Assembly: GCF_007988905.1 (NCBI RefSeq)
Contig: NZ_BJVA01000002.1
Location: forward strand, 186,001-250,000
DNA length: 64,000 bases
Reading direction: 5' to 3'
Source of the DNA: Gluconobacter kanchanaburiensis NBRC 103587
Lineage (GTDB): Bacteria; Pseudomonadota; Alphaproteobacteria; Acetobacterales; Acetobacteraceae
Shown: one piece after another, positions 1 through 9,028 of the stretch
Layout of the letters: each line of letters opens with the position of its first letter
Position numbering within the stretch: position 1 is the first letter of the stretch
Made by a program: the position numbers and the translations under genes
Notes under the pieces: model-generated
Told to the model about the DNA's origin: nothing
Seen by the model: the letters and a program-made list of their open reading frames with translations, nothing else
Databases searched by the model: none

Positions 1-622
1 GCCCCAGAAAACGGGACATCATAACGCCTGGAAGGAAGTTGTGATTGATCTGGCAGGCCCCGATCTGCTGCACGAGACTCCCTTCCGCAGGTCGACCCGC
101 GTAAAGGGTGGTGACCAGTCCTGTTCCGGGCTCTTCAAGGCTTGTCACGACATGCTTCAGATATCCGGGGCTGACATGAATATCCGAGTCGGAAATAACG
201 AGAACATCGTGTCGGGCTTTCCCGTACATGTTCAACAGGTTGCCGACCTTGCGATTGGGACCATGTTCCCTCGGGTCAATGACTACGCTGACCGGAACAT
301 GCGGATAACGGGTCCGCAGCCGCTCGATGACCGGCAGAGCGGTATCATCCGCATCCTGAACGCCGAAGACAATCTGGAAGTCGGGGTAGTCCTGCGTGAA
401 GACGCTATCCAGCGCCTCCTCCAACAACGGCTCGTTACCGTGCAGAGGCTTCAGCACGGTAACCGGAGGCCATGATCTGTCAGACAGTTTCAGGCCGTCC
501 TCGGCATTCCGCTCCGTACGGCGAAAACGGGCGAGAAGGGCAGCACCTGCCAGCGCCTGCAGGTTACCAGCGGCGGAGACACAGGCGCAGAAACCGGCCG
601 CAATCGAGAGAGGTATGGACAC
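1..622 (-). CDS. hpnI: HpnI-like hopanoid glycosyltransferase, N-terminal part (runs off the left edge)
   Basis: The minus-strand frame opens at a GTG at 622, preceded in frame by a TAG, and stays open to base 1, so only about the first 207 residues are present. It starts with a short hydrophobic segment (residues 1-35), followed by a family 2 glycosyltransferase fold: PPVTVLKPLHGNEPLLEEAL near residue 52 and an ISDSDIHV stretch that supplies the DxD-like metal site. This arrangement matches the ceramide-glucosyltransferase-like HpnI proteins, which add an amino sugar to bacteriohopanetetrol at the inner membrane. It lies 58 bp downstream of hpnM on the same strand, so the two are probably co-transcribed. 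The GTG start is chosen because no ATG lies between the in-frame stop and the conserved region. Confidence 0.85.
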   Translation of the reverse strand, partial: MSIPLSIAAGFCACVSAAGNLQALAGAALLARFRRTERNAEDGLKLSDRSWPPVTVLKPLHGNEPLLEEALDSVFTQDYPDFQIVFGVQDADDTALPVIERLRTRYPHVPVSVVIDPREHGPNRKVGNLLNMYGKARHDVLVISDSDIHVSPGYLKHVVTSLEEPGTGLVTTLYAGRPAEGSLVQQIGACQINHNFLPGVMMSRFLG

Positions 623-680
623 GACGGCTTTCTAACCTTCCCCAACACTTTTAGGAAAGGCTTCTGTCGCAGGGACACAC

Positions 681-1352
681 TCAGTCATGAAGGAAGTGTG
701 CTGTCTTGCTGTCCAGATGATCGGCCAGTCCGCTGGCACCACCCTGACTCAGAGCACCACCGAAATCAGCACGCTGGGCAGCAACCTGACTGATATGCGC
801 ATTCAGCAGGATGTCTGTAATGCGCCATCCCGAAGCACCATTGGTCATGATATAATCGATCGGCGTGACATCTCCACCATCAGTACCGCCAATGGTGGTA
901 TCCACAATCTGCCCTCCTGTTGGATTGGGGCGGGTCTGCGGTAACACCGTGAAGACCACCTGCGATTCCGGCTTGAAAGACGACGCGTAGCGGGCGATCG
1001 TGAACTGGCGGAAAGAGCCAAGAAGCCGAGTGCGATCAGCCGGGCTGAGGCTATTATAGCGCACGCCGACCGACCGACGAAGAATCGTCTCAAGATCGAA
1101 GGCGTGGTCCACGGCGGGTGCAATCATCGTGGCGCGCTGCTGGGCCGTCTTGCCCGCCTTCTGGGCCGATTTCAGCGCTTCATACAGAGCAGCCACGGGG
1201 GCCGCAGCAGACGTCGTTTCGGCAGATGTCGCAGCGTTAGAAGCTGTCTGTGCAATGGCTTCCGGGAAAACCGCCTTCAGGGAAACCGGCGCCGCAAGAA
1301 GGCACACGGAAAGAAGGGACAATGTCACTTTCGGGGAAAAACGGCAAATCAT
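681..1352 (-). CDS. hpnM: HpnM, periplasmic hopanoid-associated MlaC/Ttg2D-family protein
   Basis: About 223 residues with an N-terminal signal peptide (a hydrophobic stretch ending around an A-Q-T cleavage region), then an MlaC/Ttg2D-type lipid-binding domain: AVDHAFDLETILRRSVG, then the SPADRTRLLGSF and FTIARYASSF helices. Family members carry lipids across the periplasm, and HpnM is thought to work with the RND exporter HpnN on hopanoids. The longer in-frame opening to 1409 lacks a good start. Either ATG 1352 or GTG 1358 is likely; an AGGA sits 7 bases upstream of the GTG. It is the first gene of the leftward hpnM-hpnI unit and is divergent from hpnH. Confidence 0.85.
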   Translation of the reverse strand: MICRFSPKVTLSLLSVCLLAAPVSLKAVFPEAIAQTASNAATSAETTSAAAPVAALYEALKSAQKAGKTAQQRATMIAPAVDHAFDLETILRRSVGVRYNSLSPADRTRLLGSFRQFTIARYASSFKPESQVVFTVLPQTRPNPTGGQIVDTTIGGTDGGDVTPIDYIMTNGASGWRITDILLNAHISQVAAQRADFGGALSQGGASGLADHLDSKTAHFLHD

Positions 1353-1676
1353 GATCACGCTTTCGTCCTGTAGGCGGTTCTTGGCACAGAGATCGTGTTC
1401 ATGACACACTGTATCAAGTTCCGAAGATCAAGTTCTGGCTTCCATAGATCCATCTGTGCTCGATTAGCCACAGGGCTGACGCGAATTATGCAGCCTGACA
1501 TTGAGGCGAACACGACAATGGGTCTATAGGCAGTCAATCCAATGCTCGATGGTCCTTCGTTTTTCCCGGTTTTTTTAGGACCGGGACAGGGAAGACAGCC
1601 ACGGGCCATCCAAGATGTAAAAGGCTCCGGGTGCCCTTACGGGCGCCGCACCGGAAACTAGAACCAGAGGATTATA
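1353..1676. promoter_or_regulatory. Divergent intergenic region between hpnM and hpnH
   Basis: No gene is seen in these 324 bp. The region must hold the promoters of both hopanoid units. A hairpin (CCCGGT ... ACCGGG around 1566-1586) and a GC-rich imperfect palindrome near 1625-1655, just before hpnH, are the only structures noticed. Neither was assigned to a known regulator. Confidence 0.4.
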
Positions 1677-2873
1677 ATGGCCGTTCCTTTGATGCAGGCT
1701 GTCCGAGTCGGACGGTACGTTGTCAAGCAGCACCTCACGGGCCGCAAGCGCTATCCGCTGGTACTGATGCTCGAACCGCTGTTCCGCTGCAACCTGGCCT
1801 GCGCCGGCTGCGGCAAGATCGACTATCCTGCACAAATCCTGAACCAGCGTCTCAGCCTTCAGGAATGCCTGGATGCCGACACGGAAGCCGATGCCCCCGT
1901 CATTGCAATCGCCGGTGGTGAACCCCTCCTGCACAAGGAAATGCCCCAGATCGTCAAAGGTTTGATCGGGCGCAAAAAATACGTCTACCTGTGCACCAAC
2001 GGCCTTCTCCTCGAGAAGAAGCTCGACGATTACGAGCCCTCTCCGTTCTTCTCCTGGGACGTGCATCTGGACGGTGACCAACTCATGCATGACGCTTCCG
2101 TCTGCCAGGACGGCGTCTTCGAGCGTGCAACTGCCGCCATCCGCCTTGCAAAATCCCGCGGTTTCCGTGTTTCCATCAACTGCACCCTGTTCGATGGAGC
2201 CATTCCCGAGCGCGTGGCGGCCTTCTTCGACGAAGTCATGGCCATGGGCGTGGATGGTATCATGACCGCGCCAGGGTATGCCTATGAGCGTGCACCAGAT
2301 CAGGCTCACTTCCTGAACCGTCAGAAAACGAAGCAGCTTTTCCGCGATATCTTCCGTCTCGGGAAAGGAAAGAAGTGGCGCTTCACCCAGTCGCCGCTGT
2401 TCCTGAACTTCCTGGCAGGCAATGAAAACTATCATTGCACCCCCTGGGGCAAGCCTCTGCGCACGGTCTTCGGCTGGCAGCGCCCGTGCTATCTACTGGG
2501 CGAAGGCTATGCCAAGACCTTCCGCGAGCTGATGGACGATACCGCTTGGGAGCAGTACGGCACTGGCGCATACGAGAAATGCGCTGATTGCATGGTGCAT
2601 TCCGGTTACGAGTCCACCGCTGTGATGGATGCCGTGGCGCGCCCCTGGCATATCGCCAAGGTCGCCCTGTTCGGACCCGAAACTGAAAAGCCGATGGTTC
2701 CGGAAATCTCCCTCGCCAATCAGCGTCCGGCTGAATATGGCTATGAGGAGCAGGTCCAGAAACAGATGGAACGGATTTCCACCGGTGCGAAGCCGGCACG
2801 CGGCCCCCGAGTACGTGTCAACGGCCGTCCGGCTGCAAATACGGTCTCGGAAGCGGCTGACGCGGCCGACTAA
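1677..2873 (+). CDS. hpnH: HpnH, radical SAM adenosylhopane synthase
   Basis: 398 residues. The radical SAM cluster motif is CNLACAGC (Cys38, Cys42, Cys45, CX3CX2C), followed by a GGEPLL S-adenosylmethionine-binding segment near residue 96 and a C-terminal Cys-containing region (CADCMVHSGYE). The length and the LEPLFRCNLACAGCGKIDY block are characteristic of HpnH, which couples the 5'-deoxyadenosyl radical to diploptene to form adenosylhopane, the first step of C35 hopanoid side-chain synthesis. The ATG at 1677 follows an AGAGGA ribosome-binding site. It is divergent from hpnM-hpnI and ends at a clear intrinsic terminator. Confidence 0.95.
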   Translation: MAVPLMQAVRVGRYVVKQHLTGRKRYPLVLMLEPLFRCNLACAGCGKIDYPAQILNQRLSLQECLDADTEADAPVIAIAGGEPLLHKEMPQIVKGLIGRKKYVYLCTNGLLLEKKLDDYEPSPFFSWDVHLDGDQLMHDASVCQDGVFERATAAIRLAKSRGFRVSINCTLFDGAIPERVAAFFDEVMAMGVDGIMTAPGYAYERAPDQAHFLNRQKTKQLFRDIFRLGKGKKWRFTQSPLFLNFLAGNENYHCTPWGKPLRTVFGWQRPCYLLGEGYAKTFRELMDDTAWEQYGTGAYEKCADCMVHSGYESTAVMDAVARPWHIAKVALFGPETEKPMVPEISLANQRPAEYGYEEQVQKQMERISTGAKPARGPRVRVNGRPAANTVSEAADAAD

Positions 2874-2893
2874 GGCGACGTCGTTTTTCCAGT

Positions 2894-2928
2894 AAAAAAG
2901 CCGGCTCCCAGTGAGCCGGCTTTTTTTT
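2894..2928 (+). terminator. Intrinsic terminator of hpnH
   Basis: A stem AGCCGGCTC / GAGCCGGCT with a 5-base loop is flanked by A and T runs, 20 bp after the hpnH stop codon. The T run of eight follows on the plus strand. Confidence 0.9.
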
Positions 2929-3018
2929 GCCCATCCGTTTCATCAAACTTCCGAATGAAGAACATGGCATCAGTCCGTGGTCCTGTTATGATCGCAAGTT
3001 CATTATTCTGGCCGGACC

Positions 3019-4311
3019 ATGCTGACCCCTATTCTCGTTATCTGTCTGCTCATTTTCCTCAATGCCGTCTTCGCCATGGGAGAAATGGCTCTCATTTCGG
3101 CAAAGCGGCCAAGGCTGGAAGTTCTGGCCAAACAGGGCGTCAGAGGAGCGAACACCGCACTCCGGCTTGCAGAAGATCCTCATAGCTTTCTGCCGACTGT
3201 CCAGATCGGCATGACTCTGGTCTCCATCCTTGAAGGTACGTTTGGCGGAAGCCAGATAGAAAGCACTGTTACAGCCTGGATTGCCGCCATTCCTTCGCTG
3301 CGGCCCGTTGCCAGCGAAATCTCGATTGTTCTCGTCGTGGCCGTCATCACCTTTGCGATGCTGGTCTTCGGGGAACTCATTCCGAAACAGATCGCCCTTC
3401 AACAGCCGGAAGCCATAGCTTCGCGACTGGCGTGGCTGCTGGTGGGAGTCGCACGTGCTGCCCAGCCGATCGTATGGCTGCTCAGCGGAACTTCGTCACT
3501 GGTCCTGCGCCTCCTGCGCGTCGGTCCCCTGACACGGGCAGCCGTGACGGAAGAGGAGCTGAAAGCCGTTCTGGCTGAAGGCGCGCGGGCGGGCGTTCTT
3601 GAATCGGACGAGCAGGCCATGATTGAACGTCTTCTGCGCCTCGCAGATCGCCCGGTCCGCGCCATCATGACCCCACGCAACGAGCTTTTCTGGATCGACA
3701 GACATGCAGATGAAGCAACGCTGGTGCGCAAGCTTCGTCAGACTTCGTATGCCCGGATTGTCGTCTGCGAGGGGGATGTAGATCATCCCGTAGGGGTAAT
3801 CCTGGCAAAAGACATCATGGATCGGCTTCTTTTGAAGCTTCCGGTTTCCGTGGATGCCGTACTGCGTGAGCCTCCGGTCATCCCGGACAGCCTCAGCGCG
3901 CAGGACATGATCGAACGTATGCGCGGCGTCAATCTCGGGATCACCTTCGTTCTGGACGAATATGGATCTTTCGAGGGAATCGTAACGCCGTCCGATGTGT
4001 TCGAGGCAATTGTCGGCGAAGAAAAAACCGAGGCCTCATCGTCTGAACTTCAGACCAAGGAGGGTGTGGATGAATATGTGTTCGACGGCTTCATGCCGGC
4101 GGATGAACTCCGTTCCCGTCTGGATCTGCCCGAGCTTCCGGGCGCCGGAGGCTATCATACACTTGGCGGGGTAATGCTTGCCCTCCTGAGACGTGTTCCC
4201 GCCCGTGGCGACAAGGTTGCTTTTGGCGGATGGCTGTTTGAAGTGCTGGAAATGGATCGGCGACGGGTGGGTAAAGTCCGAGTCAGCCGTCAGATTCTCG
4301 CCGAAGACTGA
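3019..4311 (+). CDS. CNNM/CorC (HlyC) family membrane protein with CBS pair
   Basis: 430 residues. The order is an N-terminal DUF21/CNNM membrane domain (hydrophobic segments at about 1-25, 55-80, 95-120 and 130-150, with the family signature FGELIPKQIA), two CBS domains (about 205-330, starting IMTPRNELFWID), and a C-terminal CorC_HlyC FAD-like domain (about 340-428, GGYHTLGGVML). Members act in Mg2+/Co2+ transport or resistance; 'hemolysin' in older names is historical. The start is the first ATG in frame with a hydrophobic N-terminus. It stands alone between hpnH and the convergent flagellar operon, whose last gene ends 11 bp away. Confidence 0.85.
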   Translation: MLTPILVICLLIFLNAVFAMGEMALISAKRPRLEVLAKQGVRGANTALRLAEDPHSFLPTVQIGMTLVSILEGTFGGSQIESTVTAWIAAIPSLRPVASEISIVLVVAVITFAMLVFGELIPKQIALQQPEAIASRLAWLLVGVARAAQPIVWLLSGTSSLVLRLLRVGPLTRAAVTEEELKAVLAEGARAGVLESDEQAMIERLLRLADRPVRAIMTPRNELFWIDRHADEATLVRKLRQTSYARIVVCEGDVDHPVGVILAKDIMDRLLLKLPVSVDAVLREPPVIPDSLSAQDMIERMRGVNLGITFVLDEYGSFEGIVTPSDVFEAIVGEEKTEASSSELQTKEGVDEYVFDGFMPADELRSRLDLPELPGAGGYHTLGGVMLALLRRVPARGDKVAFGGWLFEVLEMDRRRVGKVRVSRQILAED

Positions 4312-4322
4312 TCCCGCGGACA

Positions 4323-4760
4323 TCAGGCATTACTGTTGAAGAATGCCTGCCTGTCAGTTACCGGAGCATAATCGCCCTGGTTCCCATAATTCTGAGGCAA
4401 CGAGGCGACAGGTTTGGCGGTCAGCAGTTCAATCACGCGCTTCTGGGCGGTAATCGCACGTTGCAAAAGCTCGCCATTCCTGTTCCCGAGCTCCATCATC
4501 TGCTCGAGCAGCTCCCGGTACGGCAGAGCCGGTAAAAATTCACCGACCGAGATCCCGTCGTCATCTTCGGAGCAGCGCGGACACTGTCCTTGTCTGCGAT
4601 CATTGGCCGCTGCGACTTCCTGTTCCAAAATTCTGGCCGCCGCCTGCTTATCAGGCAGCAGGGTGAGTGCATCTGGAATGCGCGCCTCTTCCAAAGCGGA
4701 ATTTTCCGCTTCCAGAATCGAGATCAACCTCTGCATGGCAGGGATAATGGAGGCGCTCAT
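4323..4760 (-). CDS. FlgN-like flagellar chaperone
   Basis: 145 residues, predicted almost entirely alpha-helical and without a signal peptide. The N-terminal helix (MQRLISILEAENSALEEARI) and the repeated Glu/Leu heptads fit the FlgN fold, a cytosolic chaperone that holds hook-filament junction proteins before export. Its start overlaps the flgJ stop by 4 bases (ATGA), which indicates translational coupling within flgI-flgJ-flgN. Sequence resemblance alone is weak, so the call leans on the operon. It contains a CPRC pair near residue 60 that is not a general FlgN feature. Confidence 0.65.
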   Translation of the reverse strand: MSASIIPAMQRLISILEAENSALEEARIPDALTLLPDKQAAARILEQEVAAANDRRQGQCPRCSEDDDGISVGEFLPALPYRELLEQMMELGNRNGELLQRAITAQKRVIELLTAKPVASLPQNYGNQGDYAPVTDRQAFFNSNA

Positions 4761-5062
4761 TTCTGCTCCTGCATTGCCAGCATCTGACGGTCAATGGCGT
4801 CCGTCAGACCTATTCCGCCGTTATTTTCCATCTGCTTGGCAATCTGCTCCACCAACATGGGGCGAAACTGTTTTTCTCCAGCGCCCCCGCTGAACATGCT
4901 GTCGCTGTTGTCGTCGGTCGCAAACATTGGCTGGAGCATCTGGTTAATGGCCATCGACTCGAAGCTCTGAGCAGACTTCAGGGTTTTGGCGGGGTCCACT
5001 TTCTGCCCGCGCAGAAGGAGCCCCTGAAATGACGTTGCAGTCGTCGAGGATACAGTCATCAA
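4757..5062 (-). CDS. flgJ: FlgJ-type rod-binding protein (single domain)
   Basis: 101 residues containing only the rod-binding domain: LKSAQSFESMAINQMLQPMF, then FRPMLVEQIAKQMENNGGIGLTDAI. The C-terminal muramidase domain of enterobacterial FlgJ is absent, as in many alphaproteobacteria, so a separate enzyme must open the peptidoglycan for the rod. The start overlaps the flgI stop by 4 bases and the stop overlaps the next gene by 4 bases, giving a tightly coupled operon. Confidence 0.85.
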   Translation of the reverse strand: MMTVSSTTATSFQGLLLRGQKVDPAKTLKSAQSFESMAINQMLQPMFATDDNSDSMFSGGAGEKQFRPMLVEQIAKQMENNGGIGLTDAIDRQMLAMQEQK

Positions 5063-6201
5063 CGCATCTCCAGTTCTGCCTGCAGGGCCCCGTCCGCTTT
5101 GACGGCTTGCAGGATGCTGATCATGTCTCGTGGCCCCACCCCAAGCGCATTCAGACCCGAGACAAGCTCTCTGAGCGTTGTTCCACCTGGTACGACGGCA
5201 AGGTGATGCGTTTTGCCCGTATCCACCTTCACGTTTGTCCGCGGCACAACAGCCGTTTGGCCGTTCGAGAATGGCCCTGGCTGGGACACCTCCGGAGTTT
5301 CGGTCACCTGGACCGTCAGATTGCCCTGAGCCACAGCAACTGTACTGATCCGGACATCTGCCCCCATGATGATCGTGCCACTGGCCTCATCAACAACGAC
5401 CTTGGCGGGCGTATCCGGCGTTACAAGCAGATCGCCAATCCGGGAGAGGGTCGAAACAGGATCATGACTGCTCAGGTCGAGGAGAACCGTTCTGGGGTCC
5501 TGCACCACCGCGAGAGGTCCAAACGTGCGGTTGATCACAGCGGCGATACGACTCGCGGTTGTAAAATCAGGGTTTCGCAGGCTGAGGTGCAGGTTCGCAC
5601 GGTGACTGAGGTCAAACGGCACCTCACGTTCGACAATACCGCCATTGGCTATATGGCCGCTGGTTGGCACGTTCCTTGTAATCGACGCTGCTGCCCCCCG
5701 CGCGGAAAATGCATTAGTGGCCAGCGATCCCTGTGCAACGGCATAGACTTCGCCATCAGCCGCCATCAGGGGCGTCACCAGCAGTGTTCCTCCCGTCAGG
5801 GAGGAGGCATCACCGGCCGCCGAAACCGTGACGTCAATCCGGTTTCCACCATGTGCAAACGCTGGGAGGTCAGCCGTAACCATGACTGCCGCCACGTCAT
5901 GGGTCTGAAGCTGGGTTTCCTGATCGCGGATATTCACACCAAGCCGGTTCAGCATTGAAATCAATGTTTCCCGGGTAAAAATCGTATTGGTCAGCCGGTC
6001 TCCGGTACCATTCAGACCCACGACCAAGCCATATCCGATTAACTGATTGGAACGGACGCCTTCCATATCCGTGATGTCCTTGATCCGAACGCTGGCAGCC
6101 AGCGCGAACCCTGGAAAGAGCAGCAGCCCCACACAGACAAACGCGGTTAAACGTCGCATCCGGGACAGAAAGGAAAATGAAGATCGCATGGGAAAGCGCA
6201 T
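5059..6201 (-). CDS. flgI: FlgI, flagellar P-ring protein
   Basis: About 380 residues with a signal peptide (MRRLTAFVCVGLLLFPGFALA) followed at once by the FlgI core: SVRIKDITDMEGVRSNQLIGY, GLNGTGDRL, and the C-terminal LVSGLNALGVGPRDMISILQ. The protein forms the periplasmic P-ring bushing around the rod. The frame is open to a TTG at 6231; ATG 6201 is preferred because it puts the signal peptide at a usual distance from the N-terminus, although no strong ribosome-binding site is seen at either. It is the first gene of the flgI-flgJ-flgN-like operon. Confidence 0.93.
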   Translation of the reverse strand: MRFPMRSSFSFLSRMRRLTAFVCVGLLLFPGFALAASVRIKDITDMEGVRSNQLIGYGLVVGLNGTGDRLTNTIFTRETLISMLNRLGVNIRDQETQLQTHDVAAVMVTADLPAFAHGGNRIDVTVSAAGDASSLTGGTLLVTPLMAADGEVYAVAQGSLATNAFSARGAAASITRNVPTSGHIANGGIVEREVPFDLSHRANLHLSLRNPDFTTASRIAAVINRTFGPLAVVQDPRTVLLDLSSHDPVSTLSRIGDLLVTPDTPAKVVVDEASGTIIMGADVRISTVAVAQGNLTVQVTETPEVSQPGPFSNGQTAVVPRTNVKVDTGKTHHLAVVPGGTTLRELVSGLNALGVGPRDMISILQAVKADGALQAELEMR

Positions 6202-6435
6202 GGTCGACGACGGGTATCCTGATACCTGCAAAACAGGTTTGGGGGGCTCAGGCGTCGAGAATGGGGGGGCGAAGTAAAGAAACCCCTAACAGAGACGCAG
6301 ATTTCCGCGCTTTCCAGCAGGGGGAGAGTGCAGGTTCGGGGTTGGCGGATGCGTGGGAGATGGCTATAAGCCGCGCGTTATCGCCTGCGGCTGTTGGAAG
6401 CGGACGTTGGCAGACCAGCCAGGGATTGGATGCGC

Positions 6436-6849
6436 ATGATTACGCTGCCGCCGGATTATAGGCCTTCCGACAACGAAGAATTCATGAACCCGATTCAGGT
6501 CGAGTATTTCAGGCAGAAACTTCTGCGCTGGCGGCTTGACCTTCTGAAAGAAGCGGACGGAACGCTCGCGAGTCTCTCAGAAGGTGGAATTCATGAATCC
6601 GACATCACGGATCGTGCCAGTGTGGAAACGGACCGGGCTTTCGAACTCCGCACACGTGACCGCGCCCGCAAGCTGATCGCCAAAATCAACATGGCGCTCG
6701 AACGCATCGACGATGGAAGCTATGGTTTTTGCGAGGAAACAGGAGAGCCCATCGGCCTGAAGCGCCTTGAAGCCCGGCCGATCGCCACACTGTCCATCGA
6801 CGCTCAGGAGCGTCATGAGCGCATGGAAAAAGTCCATCGCGACGATTAA
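6436..6849 (+). CDS. dksA: DksA-family RNA polymerase-binding regulator
   Basis: About 137 residues. The coiled-coil domain (NPIQVEYFRQKLLRWRLDLL ... ALERIDDGSYGFC) is followed by the zinc-finger-like globular domain YGFCEETGEPIGLKRLEARP. Only one of the four zinc cysteines of E. coli DksA remains; the others are Thr, Ser and Ala. This is usual for alphaproteobacterial DksA and means it likely folds without zinc. The protein enters the RNA polymerase secondary channel and, with ppGpp, adjusts rRNA and amino-acid promoters. ATG 6436 is chosen (AGGGA 10 bases upstream); ATG 6430 is also possible. Confidence 0.9.
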   Translation: MITLPPDYRPSDNEEFMNPIQVEYFRQKLLRWRLDLLKEADGTLASLSEGGIHESDITDRASVETDRAFELRTRDRARKLIAKINMALERIDDGSYGFCEETGEPIGLKRLEARPIATLSIDAQERHERMEKVHRDD

Positions 6850-6901
6850 GGGTTGCACTTGGCCTGCTGACCCGTTACGAAGCGCGCCAAGGCAACGGTA
6901 T

Positions 6902-6987
<86 letters not shown>

Positions 6988-7064
6988 TTTTCAGAGACTT
7001 AAGATTTTGAAGGGTCTCACTTCCCACTAGCTTAGTGCTAGCATAGGGGCAGAAAACAAGGCTT

Positions 7065-8336
7065 TTGCGCGTGGATAAGCATAGTTCTAGCGTAGTTTCC
7101 GCACCATATAATGTGTTCAAACAGACCGGCTCTGCTAACTGGTCAGTTCGTTTCTCGATTCCCGGACAGGGACAAATCCGAAAATCTTTAGGAACGAGAG
7201 ATCGCCACGAAGCGGAAAAGCTTGCTCAGAGATTCTATTATGAATCCCTCCTGAAAGCTGAGAGCGGTCTGAACGTCCGTGCGAAATCCATCTCACGCAT
7301 CATCCAAGACTACATCACTCATATGGAAGCACGTGTTGCTCAAACACGTATGCCTAAAAATGTAGCACTCCAGAACACAGCCATCCTCACTCGGTATGTC
7401 GATGGGTACTTTGGCGCACACAATCCTAACTTCATTTCCAGCAAGACAGTGGATGCCTATCTCTCATGGCGTTCTGACTACTGGATTTCAGGACCGGGAA
7501 AAGACATTCACTTCATCACATACGAACGCAACGGAAAAACCATCACTTCCCCCATCACAGACAAGAAGCGAGTGCGCCCTACTCCCGCGACGTTGAATCG
7601 TGAACGTGCTGCCTTGAGTGGGTTCTTTCAGTTCTGTTTCGATTCGCAGTACATCAAAACCATCCCTGAAATCCGGACTGCCAAGGTTGGTTACACAGCG
7701 CGTCCTGGCTTCTCATGTGAGGAATACAAACGCTTTAAGAACCATGCGTTCCTACACATCACAGAGGAGAATCTGAATCCTGATGTGAAGTACGATCGCG
7801 TCCTTTTCTACTGCTACATCCAGATCATTGCCCTGACAGGCATGAGACCCACAGAAGTGAAGAACATGAAGTGGGGCGACGTGATTGGTTTGAAGTTCAA
7901 TGACAAAGGAAAGCCATACGCGGATGACGTACATCTGAGAGTGTATGGAAAGGCGAAATCACGCGAACTGATCCCGCATAGAGAAGTCATACACACTGTC
8001 ATTTGGCTTTATCGCACTTATCAGGAACTCGCTTCCTTCTCGCCAGACAAAAACGATCCGCTGTTCCTTCATCAAGACAAAACCCCATTCAAATCCTTCA
8101 CAGGGCAGTTCACACGCGCCTTACAAGCATGTGATCTTGTGAGAGATTATCGTGGGGTTAAGCGAACGCCTTACAGTTTGAGGCACTTCTATATAACTGA
8201 GCAGCTTAAGAATGGTGTTGATGCGTACATTCTAGCAAGAAACACAGGAACGAGTGTGCAAATGCTAGAAGCACACTACGACCACAACACAAATGAGAAG
8301 TACAAGGACATGTTACGCCCTAAACGGGATGACTAA
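7065..8336 (+). CDS. int: Tyrosine integrase of the tRNA-Thr element
   Basis: 423 residues. The N-terminal part is an arm/core DNA-binding region (SIPGQGQIRKSLGTRDRHEA, then a SAM-like helical domain at about 75-200). The catalytic domain has Arg261 (LTGMRPTEV), a Lys at about 296 (YGKAKSRELIPHRE), Arg373 in SLRHFY and the nucleophile Tyr405 (LEAHYDHN). The usual first His of the HxxR box is Tyr370 and the LGH histidine is a Thr; similar MGTSV-type integrases are common, so it need not be inactive. The start is TTG 7065 or GTG 7071. It points away from attL and meets the next gene tail to tail with a 4-base overlap. Confidence 0.9.
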   Translation: MRVDKHSSSVVSAPYNVFKQTGSANWSVRFSIPGQGQIRKSLGTRDRHEAEKLAQRFYYESLLKAESGLNVRAKSISRIIQDYITHMEARVAQTRMPKNVALQNTAILTRYVDGYFGAHNPNFISSKTVDAYLSWRSDYWISGPGKDIHFITYERNGKTITSPITDKKRVRPTPATLNRERAALSGFFQFCFDSQYIKTIPEIRTAKVGYTARPGFSCEEYKRFKNHAFLHITEENLNPDVKYDRVLFYCYIQIIALTGMRPTEVKNMKWGDVIGLKFNDKGKPYADDVHLRVYGKAKSRELIPHREVIHTVIWLYRTYQELASFSPDKNDPLFLHQDKTPFKSFTGQFTRALQACDLVRDYRGVKRTPYSLRHFYITEQLKNGVDAYILARNTGTSVQMLEAHYDHNTNEKYKDMLRPKRDD

Positions 8337-9028
8337 TCCCGTAGATATGGACCGTTAATAAGTTCGGCCTCCTCAAAAAGGTCTGTATGTAAATTTTTCT
8401 CTTTCATAGCAGTCGCTATATCAACATAGTTCTTGTAAATTTCTTCTGGAGGCGGGAAATTTACAGGAGCATTTTCAAACAAAGATCTTGTCAAATATTT
8501 TGACAAGAATTCCCATACCAAATCAGTTTTTATACTCTCAAGAAAATACAAGATCAGATTATCCTTAGATTCCGAAGAAATTTTTGAAAAATTGACTTTG
8601 TTTTTAAAGCTATGAAAAGACTGGTTTATTTCTTCGGAAGACTGTCGAATACCCTGCCAACAACTAGCACATGTATCACCAACATTTAATCCTGCGCTTT
8701 TTTCTTCACGAATTTTGTCGTGGAATGTTTTCATAATCTCCCGCAACTTTATGAGTTGCGAGTTTACATTTTCTGATTTCGTTTCTGAAAGATTACTAAA
8801 AGATATAAATGTACTATTCTCATTTGCTATATCAGCTGCTTTCTTGCTCAGCCACACAGCACACACTGCTGCGATGAGAGCCAAAAAAGCTACCCCCGAT
8901 CCGACCCATGTGGCGAGATCACCCCACCTTCCTGTGTTCTCACCTGACCACACGAACACAAAAGCGCACAGCAAAAACCCTATTACAAAGGAAAATGCTG
9001 CTGCTCCCACGCAAATGACTTTATTCAC
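8333..9028 (-). CDS. Unknown membrane-anchored protein of the element
   Basis: 231 residues, family not recognised. Two hydrophobic segments at about 5-28 and 40-62 form a hairpin anchor; the rest (about 70-231) is polar, helical and Lys/Glu/Ser-rich, with a CASC pair near residue 118. Codon use is AT-rich, like the other element genes. The start overlaps the end of the serine recombinase gene by 8 bases, so it is probably translated from the same leftward mRNA. Cargo functions such as superinfection exclusion or defence are possible for such anchored proteins, but nothing in the sequence shows it. Confidence 0.7.
   Translation of the reverse strand: MNKVICVGAAAFSFVIGFLLCAFVFVWSGENTGRWGDLATWVGSGVAFLALIAAVCAVWLSKKAADIANENSTFISFSNLSETKSENVNSQLIKLREIMKTFHDKIREEKSAGLNVGDTCASCWQGIRQSSEEINQSFHSFKNKVNFSKISSESKDNLILYFLESIKTDLVWEFLSKYLTRSLFENAPVNFPPPEEIYKNYVDIATAMKEKNLHTDLFEEAELINGPYLRD

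Noticed and set aside
41-475. 144-residue plus-strand open frame at the left edge
   Set aside because: The opposite strand encodes a continuous HpnI-like glycosyltransferase that runs off the edge.
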